Shown: piece by piece, positions 1 through 7,476 of the stretch
Numbering within the stretch: the stretch's first letter is position 1
Layout: each line of letters opens with the position of its first letter
Source: Bacteroidaceae bacterium
Lineage (GTDB): Bacteria > Bacteroidota > Bacteroidia > Bacteroidales > Bacteroidaceae
NCBI GenBank assembly: GCA_021443405.1
Contig: JABUUA010000024.1
Location: forward strand, 4,449 to 19,541
DNA length: 15,093 nt
Reading direction: 5' to 3'
Notes under the pieces: generated by a model
Told to the model about the DNA's origin: nothing
The model's database searches: none
The model's input: the letters and a program-made list of their open reading frames with translations, nothing else
Program-made: the position numbers and the translations under genes

Positions 1-204
1 GTAGTTGTAGGCGAAGACGGCGCATCCCACAGGACAGATTCCTATTGTTTCGTGTTCCAGCCCCATCTCGTCGATGACCTCCGCCACCAACTTATGAACG
101 AGACTATGGCTGCAGCCCGGACAGTAGTGCATCGGTGTGTCGTTCAGCAAGCGCGGCTTCTGATACACAAGGTTTTGCGGCTGTATTATGGGGTGGTTCG
201 CCAT
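1..204 (-). CDS. 2-oxoacid:ferredoxin oxidoreductase, TPP-binding beta subunit (N-terminal part)
   Basis: The first 68 residues of a gene that runs off the left edge. The visible segment has MHYCPGCSHS (Cys28 and Cys31) and IGICPVGCAVFAYNY (Cys57 and Cys61). These match the N-terminal cofactor region of beta subunits of the 2-ketoisovalerate/2-oxoglutarate ferredoxin oxidoreductase family, which bind thiamine pyrophosphate and, in many members, one [4Fe-4S] cluster through CxxC plus a later Cys. The enzyme converts a 2-oxoacid plus CoA to acyl-CoA and CO2, reducing ferredoxin, in the cytoplasm. The ATG at 204-202 lies 2 bp after the stop of the small membrane-protein gene. Together with vorB and the diferredoxin gene upstream this makes a VOR/KOR-type operon; a gamma subunit would be expected beyond the window. 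Substrate (branched-chain 2-oxoacid versus 2-oxoglutarate) cannot be told from this fragment. Confidence 0.9.
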   Translation of the reverse strand, partial: MANHPIIQPQNLVYQKPRLLNDTPMHYCPGCSHSLVHKLVAEVIDEMGLEHETIGICPVGCAVFAYNY

Positions 205-206
205 AC

Positions 207-467
207 TTAATACATATATCGGATGTAGAATTCAATGAGTTTGACGACGAGTGCCACTCCCCACACATACAGACTGACGGAGTTCAGAAGGCCGTTCTTG
301 TATTCGCCTGTCCCGAAATAGATGAGCGCGCCTGCCGCAGTCAGCAAAAGGAAAAGAATGTTCAGCACCTTGCGCACTTTCTCCGTGTCCATATTCCCGC
401 CGCGTTTGCGCCGGATTCGCTCCAGTTCGCGCTGCTGCTCTTCTAACATTTGTTTTACGTCGTCCAT
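207..467 (-). CDS. Small two-helix membrane protein inside the oxidoreductase operon
   Basis: An 86-residue protein I cannot assign to a named family. Residues 1-30 are charged and probably helical (MDDVKQMLEEQQRELERIRR, then a basic KRGG). Two hydrophobic segments follow at about 34-52 and 60-80, with a short FGTGEYKNG turn between them, so it should be an inner-membrane hairpin protein with a cytoplasmic coiled-coil-like N-terminus. It starts 13 bp inside the 3' end of vorB and ends 2 bp before the TPP-subunit gene, so translational coupling with both is likely. That position suggests a role tied to the oxidoreductase, for example membrane tethering, but this is inference from context only. 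The overlap and the clear hydrophobic pattern argue that it is a real gene rather than a spurious frame. Confidence 0.8.
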   Translation of the reverse strand: MDDVKQMLEEQQRELERIRRKRGGNMDTEKVRKVLNILFLLLTAAGALIYFGTGEYKNGLLNSVSLYVWGVALVVKLIEFYIRYMY

Positions 468-1558
468 ATTTCTTTGATGTGTGAGGTGATTGTTTTAGCG
501 ATTTCTTCGGGGGTGGGAATCATGCCGCCCATGCGGCCGTAGTGGCTGACGGGGCAGCGCCCTTCCACCGACAACCGAATGTCCTCAATCATTTGTCCGG
601 CGTTGATTTCCACGCTGAGAATGCCCTTGACCCGAAGTGCCAATGTGGCGATTTCGTCGGTCGGGAACGGCCACAGCGTGATGGGGCGCAACATGCCGAC
701 CCGAAGACCTTCTGCGCGCAACAGTTCGATGGCCTTCTTGGAGATGCGGGCCGCCGACCCGAAGGCGACAATCAGATAATCGGCGTCGTCGTTCATGAAG
801 TGCTCGCAGCGCACTTCCTTCGCTTTTACGGTGGCGTATTTCTCTTGCAAATGCTGGTTGTGCCGCTCCATGACTTGCGGGTCGAGCTCCAGCGACGTGC
901 AGAAATTGTGCGGTCGGTTCGGGCGCTTTCCGTGCGTCGCCCAAGGACAGTCGCGGTAGATTTCTTCGTCCGTCCGGCGAGGTTTGAACGGAGGCAGAAC
1001 GACTTTCTCCATCATCTGTCCGATAATTCCGTCGGAAAGAATCATGACGGGGTTGCGGTAGCGGAAAGCCAGCGTGAACGCATCGTCCACGAAGTCCGCC
1101 ATCTCCTGAACGCTCGACGGCGCCAGCACGATGACGTTGTAGTCGCCGTTGCCGCCGCCGCGCGTGCTTTGAAAATAGTCGCTCTGACTGGTCTGGATGG
1201 TGCCCAGGCCCGGACCACCGCGCTGCACATTGACGATGACGCCCGGCACTTCAGCCCCCGCCATGAACGAAATGCCCTCTTGCATTAGGGCCACGCCGGG
1301 ACTGCTCGACGAGGTCATGACGCGTTTTCCCGTGCCGCCGCCTCCATAGACCATGTTGATGCTGGCGAGTTCGCTCTCGGCCTGCAGTACCACCATGCCC
1401 GTGGTTTCCCAAGGTTTCTCGGCAGCCAGTGTTTCCAAGATTTCGCTCTGCGGGGTGATGGGATAGCCGAAATAACCATCACAGCCACACCGGATGGCGG
1501 CGTGGGCAATGGCTTCGTTGCCTTTGAGTAAAGTCACTTCACGGTCGCTGTGCTTCAT
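455..1558 (-). CDS. vorB: 2-ketoisovalerate-type ferredoxin oxidoreductase alpha subunit VorB
   Basis: A 367-residue alpha subunit of a 2-oxoacid:ferredoxin oxidoreductase, the usual length for VorB (3-methyl-2-oxobutanoate dehydrogenase subunit). Seen: LLKGNEAIAHAAIRCGCDG at the N-terminus, GYPITPQSEI (31-40), QAESELASINMVYG (59-72), MTSSSSPGVALMQEG (81-95) and GGPGLGT (114-120), all typical of the pyrimidine-binding (POR_N) domain. A second Rossmann-like domain follows (YLIVAFGSAARISKKAI and LRPITLWPFP). In this family the protein pairs with the TPP-binding beta subunit to form the active site. The ATG at 1558 was chosen because the longer in-frame extension to 1738 would overlap almost the whole ferredoxin gene and shows no family similarity. 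It starts 5 bp after the diferredoxin stop, and its own stop overlaps the next gene by 13 bp. The 2-oxoglutarate form (KorA) is an alternative label; the shorter, unfused alpha favours VorB. Confidence 0.92.
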   Translation of the reverse strand: MKHSDREVTLLKGNEAIAHAAIRCGCDGYFGYPITPQSEILETLAAEKPWETTGMVVLQAESELASINMVYGGGGTGKRVMTSSSSPGVALMQEGISFMAGAEVPGVIVNVQRGGPGLGTIQTSQSDYFQSTRGGGNGDYNVIVLAPSSVQEMADFVDDAFTLAFRYRNPVMILSDGIIGQMMEKVVLPPFKPRRTDEEIYRDCPWATHGKRPNRPHNFCTSLELDPQVMERHNQHLQEKYATVKAKEVRCEHFMNDDADYLIVAFGSAARISKKAIELLRAEGLRVGMLRPITLWPFPTDEIATLALRVKGILSVEINAGQMIEDIRLSVEGRCPVSHYGRMGGMIPTPEEIAKTITSHIKEIWTT

Positions 1559-1563
1559 ATCCT

Positions 1564-1779
1564 CTATTTCTGTCGATACACGCTGATGCATCCGTCGGGG
1601 CAGACGATGGCGCATGACGTGCAACCTGTGCATTTGTCCGGTTCCGTCACCGTGGCGTAGGGGTAACCTTTTGTGTTCACGGTGCGCTGGGTCAGTCCGA
1701 TTAAGTGGAGCGGACATGCCCCGGCACAAAGGTTGCAACCCTTGCAGCGTTCGCTGTTGATAACTATGGCCCCTTTCAT
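1564..1779 (-). CDS. 2[4Fe-4S] ferredoxin-type delta subunit of 2-oxoacid oxidoreductase
   Basis: A 71-residue protein with two CxxCxxCxxxCP motifs: Cys12, 15, 18, 22 followed by Pro, and Cys50, 53, 56, 60 followed by Pro. This is a classic bacterial dicluster ferredoxin fold. Its place directly before vorB (5-bp gap) marks it as the delta/iron-sulfur subunit (VorD/KorD-like), which passes electrons from the TPP site to free ferredoxin. It is cytoplasmic and should carry two low-potential [4Fe-4S] clusters. Upstream, 14 bp separate it from the TPR gene. All eight ligands are present, so it should be functional. The length is normal for this subunit. Confidence 0.93.
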   Translation of the reverse strand: MKGAIVINSERCKGCNLCAGACPLHLIGLTQRTVNTKGYPYATVTEPDKCTGCTSCAIVCPDGCISVYRQK

Positions 1780-1793
1780 GTGACGTATTGTTT

Positions 1794-1991
1794 CTATGGA
1801 TTTATCAGTTCTTTGCAGCGGTAGTCCAAGATGTTGTTGAGTATTTCGGCCGCTTTTGTGGCCGGACTCTCAGGGTCGAGCGCCGTCGCCTCGGCATAAT
1901 ACTCCAGCGCCCGCTTCCAGTCTTGTTGCTGGCGGAAACGGTTTCCCAGCTGATAATAGGCTTGGGCTAAGGTCTGCTTTTCGCGGTCCAT
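1794..1991 (-). CDS. Small TPR-motif protein
   Basis: A 65-residue protein that is essentially one tetratricopeptide repeat: LAQAYYQLGNRFRQQQDWKRALEYYAEATALDPES carries the W/Y, LG, A, Y, A and P positions of the TPR consensus, followed by a helix (TKAAEILNNILDYRCKEL). There is no signal peptide or membrane segment, so it should be cytoplasmic and is probably a protein-protein adaptor. It starts 3 bp after the DUF4468 gene stop and ends 14 bp before the ferredoxin gene, so it is probably cotranscribed with both. A single repeat is short for a stable TPR superhelix, so it may dimerise or pack on a partner. The partner is unknown. Confidence 0.82.
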   Translation of the reverse strand: MDREKQTLAQAYYQLGNRFRQQQDWKRALEYYAEATALDPESPATKAAEILNNILDYRCKELINP

Positions 1992-1994
1992 CGG

Positions 1995-2573
1995 TTACTG
2001 ACAAGCCGTCTGTGCGCTGGCAAACAGTTCTGCCATGCGGTCGCACGTCTTGCGACGGAACTTGCCGCTCTTGGGATACAACTTCGTCTGCGTCTTATTC
2101 AGCGCCTCGCGGTCCGAAATCCATTCTTCCGCCTTGTAGGTCACGCCGTTGTTGCCCTCCATATCTTCGCCGTAGTGGTAAACGATTTGTGAGATCTTGA
2201 TGGTGACGTTCGTTCCGGCGATTTGAATGGACATCTGGTAGCGCATGCGCGCACGGTCGAGGTTGAGCGTCTTTTTCTTCATCACCAGCCATTCGCATAC
2301 ACGCGCTTCGATGTTGTTATTCTCGTCGCCCATGATGCGGGCGTAATTGCCTGGGGCGGAGATGCTTGTTTCCACCATCTGCTGAGCCCATGCCAAGAGC
2401 GCGTCGTGGATGGCGGTAGAACTTTTGCCTTCGACGCTGAAGGAGTTGCTGAAAACCACCATGCCGTTCTCCTCAGGAACTGCGCCGGCAAGATACTTCG
2501 AGTCGTCGTCCTTACCCATCACCACGGTAGCGATGCAGGTCAGCGAAGCCATTAGAAATAATTTCAGTTTCAT
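1995..2573 (-). CDS. Secreted DUF4468 domain protein
   Basis: A 192-residue protein with a Sec-type signal peptide (about residues 1-20, MKLKLFLMASLTCIATVVMG) and no lipobox Cys, so it is likely periplasmic. The stretch after the signal, VPEENGMVVFSNSFSVEG (33-50) followed by DALLAWAQQMV (57-67), resembles DUF4468, a small alpha/beta domain common in Bacteroidales exported proteins of unknown function. The mid-region alternates beta strands (RMRYQMSIQIAGTNVTIKIS). The family assignment is from memory of its pattern and is moderate. The ATG at 2573 was chosen because it begins the signal peptide; the frame extends upstream to 2696, but that part overlaps the permease gene. The gap to the permease stop is 35 bp and to the TPR gene 3 bp, so it is probably in an operon with both. 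Confidence 0.78.
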   Translation of the reverse strand: MKLKLFLMASLTCIATVVMGKDDDSKYLAGAVPEENGMVVFSNSFSVEGKSSTAIHDALLAWAQQMVETSISAPGNYARIMGDENNNIEARVCEWLVMKKKTLNLDRARMRYQMSIQIAGTNVTIKISQIVYHYGEDMEGNNGVTYKAEEWISDREALNKTQTKLYPKSGKFRRKTCDRMAELFASAQTACQ

Positions 2574-2608
2574 ATCGTATTTGTTTGATTTCGTTTTTTT
2601 GTTGCAGA

Positions 2609-3826
2609 TTATTCGTAGCGCAATGCCTCGATGGGGTCCATGCGTGCGGCCTTTCTTGCGGGCAGAAAACCGAAGGCGAGACCGATGAATGCACAAACGC
2701 AGAAACTCACGACGACGCTCCAGAGTGGAACTGTGGCCGGGAAACCGATGGCCTGGGCTCCGAAGGCGAGCAGATAACCGAGCAGAATGCCCAATAGTCC
2801 GCCCGAAGCGCTGATGGCCACGCTTTCCAACAGGAACTGCCGGCTGATGTCGATGCCGCGTGCTCCGACCGACATGCGCAGACCTATCTCTTTTGTGCGT
2901 TCCGTCACGCTCACCAGCATGATGTTCATGATGCCGATGCCAGCCACGAGCAGTGAGAAAGCAGCCGCCACCACCAGCACGGTTTGCAGCGTGGTCATGG
3001 TGTTGCTCATGGTCTCCATCATTTCTTGTTGCGAGCGGACTTGGAAATTGTCCTCCTCTCCTTCCTTGATTTTGTGAGTGCGGCGTAGAATGGCGGTGAG
3101 TTCCTCAATGGCCTCGTCGCTTTTCTCTTCACTGACGGCGCTGCACACAATACTGCTCAGGAAGGTTTGTGCCGCGATGCGCTTCATGACGGTGGAGTAG
3201 GGGGCAATCATCACGTTATCTTGGTCCATGCCCCATGAGTTATAGCCTTTCGACTTGAGAATGCCCACGATGCGGAAGGGGATGCTTTTGAAGCGGATGG
3301 TCTTGCCCACGGCATCGAAGTCCTTACTGCCGAAGAGTTCCTCCACGATGGTGGTTCCCACCACACACACCTTGGCGCTCTTCTTCACGTCTTCTTCCGT
3401 AAAGCAAGTGCCGTCCTTGAGTTCCCACATTTTTATGTCGAGGTATTCCGGACTCTCGCCGTACAACGACGTGTTGGTGTTCTTGGCGCCGAAGATAACC
3501 TGACCCGCCGCCGTCACCTCGGGGCTGATGTGCGTAATCAGTTTTGCCTCGCGCAAGGCCTCCACGTCGGTCAGTTTCAGGGTCTGCATGGCGCTGGGGT
3601 CCTGACGGACACCTCCGCGCATGTCGGCTCCGGGGCGGATGGTGAGCAGATTGGTTCCCCAGGTGGCCAGTTCGGCGCGAATGCTGTCTTTCGACCCTTG
3701 TCCGATGGCCATCATGGTGATTACGGCGCCGACGCCGATGATGATTCCCAAGGTGGAGAGGAGCGTGCGCGATTTATTGCTCAATATTGCGGTGAGCGCT
3801 ACTTTCAGTAGATTTGTAAAACTCAT
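2609..3826 (-). CDS. MacB-type ABC transporter permease (MacB_PCD/FtsX)
   Basis: A 405-residue inner-membrane permease. The first TM segment is at about 22-42, then a large periplasmic MacB core domain (about 45-280), then three TM segments at about 282-306, 333-356 and 368-390. The family landmarks are visible: SVTERTKEIGLRMSVGAR (306-323) in the cytoplasmic loop and FLPARKAARMDPIEALRYE at the C-terminus. In E. coli MacB the ATPase and permease are fused; here they are separate genes 35 bp apart, as is common in Bacteroidota. With the adjacent ATPase, adaptor and TolC protein it should form a tripartite type VII ABC machine that uses cytoplasmic ATP hydrolysis to drive export of a periplasmic substrate (drug, peptide, lipid or toxin). 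The substrate cannot be deduced. Confidence 0.93.
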   Translation of the reverse strand: MSFTNLLKVALTAILSNKSRTLLSTLGIIIGVGAVITMMAIGQGSKDSIRAELATWGTNLLTIRPGADMRGGVRQDPSAMQTLKLTDVEALREAKLITHISPEVTAAGQVIFGAKNTNTSLYGESPEYLDIKMWELKDGTCFTEEDVKKSAKVCVVGTTIVEELFGSKDFDAVGKTIRFKSIPFRIVGILKSKGYNSWGMDQDNVMIAPYSTVMKRIAAQTFLSSIVCSAVSEEKSDEAIEELTAILRRTHKIKEGEEDNFQVRSQQEMMETMSNTMTTLQTVLVVAAAFSLLVAGIGIMNIMLVSVTERTKEIGLRMSVGARGIDISRQFLLESVAISASGGLLGILLGYLLAFGAQAIGFPATVPLWSVVVSFCVCAFIGLAFGFLPARKAARMDPIEALRYE

Positions 3827-3861
3827 GTCTTTGAATTGTCGGTTTCAAAACTTTCTGCCAG

Positions 3862-4617
3862 TTATTCGTCGTCCGGCTTGGGCAGAGCGGCCAGGGCCGC
3901 AGCGGCATCCTTGATGTTTGTGTTGAGCACATCTTCGCACACTTGTCCGTCGCGCAGGACGATGTTCCGGCTACTGTACTGGGCAATCTCCGGGTTGTGG
4001 GTGACGAAGATAATCGTTCGTCCCTGGCGGTGCAGTTCTTGGAACAGGCACAGGATTTCGAACGACGTGCGGGTGTCGAGGTTACCCGTGGCTTCGTCGG
4101 CCAGGATGACCGCCGGATTGTTGACTAGCGCTCGGGCGATGGCGACGCGCTGCATCTGTCCGCCCGACATCTGGTTGCTCTTGTGCTCGAGTCGTTCGCC
4201 CAGTCCCACGGCCTTGAGAGCCTCGATGGCCGCCTCGCGGCGCTGCTTGGCCGAATAGGTCGTGTTGTACATCAGGGGCAGTTCGACGTTTTCCACCGCC
4301 GTGGTCTTCGGGAGCAGGTTGTAGTTCTGGAAGATGAATCCAATCTTGCGGTTGCGGAGCACGGCGCGTTGCGAACGGCGCATCTTGCGCACGGGAGTTC
4401 CGTCGAGGATGAACTCGCCTCTCGTGGGTGTGTCGAGGCAACCTAACTGGTTCAGCAGTGTGCTTTTGCCGGAACCCGAAGTTCCCATGATGGTCACGAA
4501 CTCGCCCTCGTAGATTTTGAACGAGATGCCGCGCAACGCCTTCACTACTTCGCTGCCGACGTGGAACTCGCGTTTTACGTTTTGCAGTTCGAGCACTACT
4601 TTTCTTTCTTCTGCCAT
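3862..4617 (-). CDS. MacB/LolD-type ABC transporter ATP-binding protein
   Basis: A 251-residue ATPase with Walker A GTSGSGKS (45-52), Q-loop Gln97 (FIFQNYNLLP), signature MSGGQMQRVAIARAL (150-164), Walker B VILADE (170-175) with catalytic Glu175, and H-loop His207 (FVTHNPE). One unusual point is DEATGNLD at 174-181, where this subfamily nearly always has DEPTGNLD. The C-terminus carries an Ala-rich acidic tail (about 228-251) beyond the minimal domain. It energises the permease encoded 35 bp downstream; 93 bp separate it from the adaptor gene upstream, and I see no promoter in that gap. All nucleotide-binding motifs are intact, so it should be active. Confidence 0.94.
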   Translation of the reverse strand: MAEERKVVLELQNVKREFHVGSEVVKALRGISFKIYEGEFVTIMGTSGSGKSTLLNQLGCLDTPTRGEFILDGTPVRKMRRSQRAVLRNRKIGFIFQNYNLLPKTTAVENVELPLMYNTTYSAKQRREAAIEALKAVGLGERLEHKSNQMSGGQMQRVAIARALVNNPAVILADEATGNLDTRTSFEILCLFQELHRQGRTIIFVTHNPEIAQYSSRNIVLRDGQVCEDVLNTNIKDAAAALAALPKPDDE

Positions 4618-4710
4618 GTTGCTAATGGTCTTTGGTCGGAACGCCTGCCTTGCTCACGACGGCTCGTTGCTCTCTCGGGCAGATGGAGACGGTGAGGCGG
4701 CGGGCCGAGC

Positions 4711-5871
4711 TTAGTTCTTTTGTGCGTTCTTGTCGTTCTTCTTTCCGCCGTGGTTCGGCATGAAGGGGTTCTGAGCTTTCTCCTGCGGAACGTCCAAGGG
4801 GTTGTTGATTTCCGTGACCACCTCCATGCCCTCGGTGGCTCCGGCGGTGATTTGCGTCATGGTTCCGTTGGTCACGCCTTTCTGTATGGCGACGGCTTTG
4901 TAGGTAGTACCCTGCTTGACCCACACTTTGTCGCGGCCCTCGCAGTCCTCGATGGCCTCCCCTTCGTTCAGGAGTTCCTCGTTGGGACGGAAGCGCAGCG
5001 CCTTGTTGCTCACGGCCAGCACGTCCTTCACCTCGAGCGTGAAGATGCTGACGTTGGCGGTCAATCCGGGCTTGAGCTTCAGGTCTTCGTTGGGCGCTGC
5101 GATGACGACCTCGTAGGTGACCACGTTGCTCTCCGTGGTGGCTTGCTGGCGCACTTGGGTGACTGTGCCCTCGAAGACGTCGTCGGGGAAGGCATCGACG
5201 GTGAACGAAACGCGCTGCCCCTCCTTCACCTCGCCTATGTCAGCCTCGTCAACATCGGCAATCACGCGCATGTCGGTGAGGTCCTTGGCAATCTTGAACA
5301 GCGTGGGAGTGTTGAAGCTTGAGGCCACGGTCTGTCCTTCCTCCACTTCTTTCGACAGGACCACGCCGTCGATGGGGCTGGTGATGGTGGCGTAACCGAG
5401 GTTGGTCTGTGCCTTCTTCACCATCTCCCGCTGCTGGTTGACGGTCTGTTGCGCCTTGGTATATGACAGACGGGCCTGCTCATATTCGTTGGCGCTGATG
5501 AGTCCCTTGTCGTAGAGGTTCTTGAAGCGCTCGTAGTTGGTCTTCTGGTAGTCCAGTTCGCTGGTGGCGCTGCGCAGATTGGCCTGCGTGCTCGACAGTT
5601 CGCTCATGAGATTTGTGCGGTCGAGTTCGGCAATCACCTGTCCGGCCTTCACCACGCTGTTGTAATCCACGTAGAGTTTGCTCACGATGCCGCTGACCTG
5701 CGTACCCACGTCAACGCTTGTGACGGGTTCGATGGTTCCGGTGGCGGTGATGGCGGTGGTGATGTCGGTTCGTTCCACCTGCACCGACTGGTTGCTATAT
5801 TTCACTTTCGGCTTGCAGCCGGCGGCGAGGAGTGCAACGCCAGCGATAAGAAATGCGGATTGAAGTTTCAT
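4711..5871 (-). CDS. MacA-like periplasmic adaptor (HlyD/RND-type) lipoprotein
   Basis: A 386-residue membrane fusion protein. The signal peptide ends in LLAAGC, giving a probable lipid-anchored Cys19 (the -3 residue is Ala, slightly off consensus). No acidic surface-export signal follows the Cys, so it should stay in the periplasm. Two lipoyl half-motifs flank an alpha hairpin: VDVGTQVSGIVSKLYVDYN (53-71) and ATITSPIDGVVLSKEVEEG (161-179), with a coiled coil at about 86-155. Beta-barrel and membrane-proximal domains follow (about 197-355). The tail, KKNDKNAQKN, is polar and disordered. It should bridge the MacB-type permease to the TolC-family channel. It starts 43 bp after the TolC gene stop, consistent with one operon. 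Confidence 0.94.
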   Translation of the reverse strand: MKLQSAFLIAGVALLAAGCKPKVKYSNQSVQVERTDITTAITATGTIEPVTSVDVGTQVSGIVSKLYVDYNSVVKAGQVIAELDRTNLMSELSSTQANLRSATSELDYQKTNYERFKNLYDKGLISANEYEQARLSYTKAQQTVNQQREMVKKAQTNLGYATITSPIDGVVLSKEVEEGQTVASSFNTPTLFKIAKDLTDMRVIADVDEADIGEVKEGQRVSFTVDAFPDDVFEGTVTQVRQQATTESNVVTYEVVIAAPNEDLKLKPGLTANVSIFTLEVKDVLAVSNKALRFRPNEELLNEGEAIEDCEGRDKVWVKQGTTYKAVAIQKGVTNGTMTQITAGATEGMEVVTEINNPLDVPQEKAQNPFMPNHGGKKNDKNAQKN

Positions 5872-5914
5872 GTTGTTGTAAGTGTAATGAGTGTATAGAT
5901 GGTCGGGAGCCGCC

Positions 5915-7261
5915 TTAGTTGTTGCTGGGGGTGGGGGCTTCTCCCGTATAGAGTTTCAAAAGTTCCATGTTGAGGAGCGTGGTGTATTTGCTCTGCAGTT
6001 CCTCTTGCTTGGCGCTCACCAGCGCGTCGTGGCCCTGGGCCAGTTCCACGATGTTCTTCAGACCGTTGGCAAACTGTTCGTTCAGCAGTTCGTAGCTCGC
6101 CTCCTGACTTTTCACGTTGGTCTGTGCCGACTTGTAGCGCTGCTGGCTCGAGGTCGCGTTGAGCCACAGTTCCTCGATGGTGCTTGAGAGTTGTTTCTTC
6201 TGGTCTTCGAGGTCGAGCTGGCTGGTTATTTTCTGCAGTTTGGCTTTCTCCACGTTCGACTTGTTGCGGCGGTTGTCGAAGATGGGCACGCTCATGTTCA
6301 CACCTGCGCTCATGTTCAGGTTCGTCTTCATCTGCGAGCCCAGCGAGTTCTGACTTCCGCTGTAGTGACTGTCGGTCAGGTTGGCGCTGGCGCCGATGGT
6401 GGGGTAGTAACCGCGTCGGGCGATGTCGAGGTTCATGTCGGCGGCTTCGATGCTCATTTCGGCGGCACGGATTTCGGGCCGTGTCTTCAAAGCCTGCTCG
6501 TAGGCGGCCACGGGGTCGGGGATGAGCACGTCGGCCGAGAGGTCTTCGTAGATGTGTCCGTCCGTCACGAAGTTCTGTTCCATGGGCAGTTCCAGGATGG
6601 CTTTCAGCTGCCGCTTGTAGTTGAGCACCTGTGTCTCAGCGTTCACGATGTCGTATTCCGCGCTCCGGTACTGCGACTCCAGCTTGGCCACGTCGGCCTT
6701 CGACATTTGTCCGTACTGCATCATCTGCTGTCCGCGCTCCCACTGCTTCTTGGCCGTTTCGGCCAGCTGCACGTTCACTTCCTTGGCCTCCTGCATGTAC
6801 AGAATCTGCATGAAGTAGCGTGTGATTTGCTCCTCCAGCGTCAGTTCGCTCTGCTGGGTGCCGAGCTGCGTTATCTGGTTCTGCAGTTCCTGGGCCTTGA
6901 TGTTCTTTTGGTTGATGCCGCCGTTCCACAGGGTCACGCTGGCGCTCAGTCCGTACATGCTGTTCTCCGTCACCTTGCGGCTGGTGTTTGTCACCTGTCC
7001 GTTCTGCACCACGGCCATCGTGGCCTCGAAGGGGCGGTAGGTGATGCCGTGCTGCGTGTTGAAGTTGAGACTGGGGAACAGTTGTCCTTTGTTCTGCCAG
7101 AGCGTCACCTCGCCCTCCTGCTCTTTCACCCGGCTCTTCTGGAGCTGGATGTTGTGCTCGTGGGCGTAGTCGAGACACTGCTGCAGTGTCCAGGTCTCTT
7201 GACCCAGCACGTCGATCGCCGCCACGGCAGTCACAAGGACCATCAGTTTTCGATAGTTCAT
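5915..7261 (-). CDS. TolC-family outer membrane efflux protein
   Basis: A 448-residue outer membrane factor. A signal peptide (MNYRKLMVLVTAVAAIDVLG) is followed by ETWTLQQCLDYAHEHNIQLQ, the standard OMF opening. Two structural repeats follow, each with a long coiled-coil helix pair and beta strands, for example FPSLNFNTQHG and LSASVTLWNGG in the first half, YPTIGASANL and GVNMSVPIFDN in the second. The SVPIFDN segment is a hallmark of the family's second strand. As a trimer it should form the outer membrane exit duct for the adaptor and MacB-type pump encoded downstream. The ATG at 7261 begins the signal peptide; an in-frame upstream ATG at 7348 would add 29 residues that look like untranslated leader. 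A candidate -7 box lies at 7285-7292. Confidence 0.93.
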   Translation of the reverse strand: MNYRKLMVLVTAVAAIDVLGQETWTLQQCLDYAHEHNIQLQKSRVKEQEGEVTLWQNKGQLFPSLNFNTQHGITYRPFEATMAVVQNGQVTNTSRKVTENSMYGLSASVTLWNGGINQKNIKAQELQNQITQLGTQQSELTLEEQITRYFMQILYMQEAKEVNVQLAETAKKQWERGQQMMQYGQMSKADVAKLESQYRSAEYDIVNAETQVLNYKRQLKAILELPMEQNFVTDGHIYEDLSADVLIPDPVAAYEQALKTRPEIRAAEMSIEAADMNLDIARRGYYPTIGASANLTDSHYSGSQNSLGSQMKTNLNMSAGVNMSVPIFDNRRNKSNVEKAKLQKITSQLDLEDQKKQLSSTIEELWLNATSSQQRYKSAQTNVKSQEASYELLNEQFANGLKNIVELAQGHDALVSAKQEELQSKYTTLLNMELLKLYTGEAPTPSNN

Positions 7262-7284
7262 AGCTGTTTTGAATGATTCAACTA

Positions 7285-7292
7285 CAAAGATA
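7285..7292 (-). promoter_or_regulatory. Candidate -7 box of the efflux/oxidoreductase operon
   Basis: On the minus strand the bases read TATCTTTG, a perfect match to the Bacteroidota -7 consensus TAnnTTTG, 23 bp before the tolC-family ATG. No good TTTG is present about 20 bp further upstream, so the -33 element is weak or absent. Assignment rests on the single box and its position. Confidence 0.5.
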
Positions 7293-7406
7293 CGTTTTTT
7301 TTCGTTTCGTCGCGCTTCTGACGGCCGAAAGGCGCGTTTGTTTAACAATTATTGAACATTCAGCCGTCGGGCGGCGCTGCTGGTCGTGGCTTTTCCCCGT
7401 CGAAAA

Positions 7407-7438
7407 TTTGGCAGTTCGACCGATAAATCGTAACTTTG
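7407..7438 (+). promoter_or_regulatory. Bacteroidota-type promoter of riboflavin synthase
   Basis: TTTG at 7407-7410, a 20-bp spacer, then TAACTTTG at 7431-7438. Both elements and the spacing match the -33/-7 promoter recognised by the primary sigma factor of Bacteroidota. Transcription should begin near 7444, giving an A-rich leader of roughly 33 nt before the ATG at 7477. That is too short to hold an FMN riboswitch. Confidence 0.8.
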
Positions 7439-7476
7439 CCGGCGAATAAAATAACCCCAAAAACTTTGAATGCGAT

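Noticed and set aside
542..1288. Plus-strand open frame (248 codons) opposite vorB
   Set aside because: It shows no known domain and is fully antisense to a clear oxidoreductase subunit.
1559..1738. N-terminal extension of VorB to an upstream ATG
   Set aside because: The added 60 residues are Arg/His-rich, unlike the family, and would overlap most of the ferredoxin gene in another frame.
6191..7276. Long plus-strand open frame (361 codons) opposite the TolC-family gene
   Set aside because: Leu/Val/His-rich low-complexity product mirroring the Gln/Lys/Glu-rich coiled coils on the other strand; no independent start signal or family.
7439..7476. FMN riboswitch upstream of ribE
   Set aside because: The leader between the predicted start site and the ATG is only about 33 nt and lacks the conserved RFN element helices.
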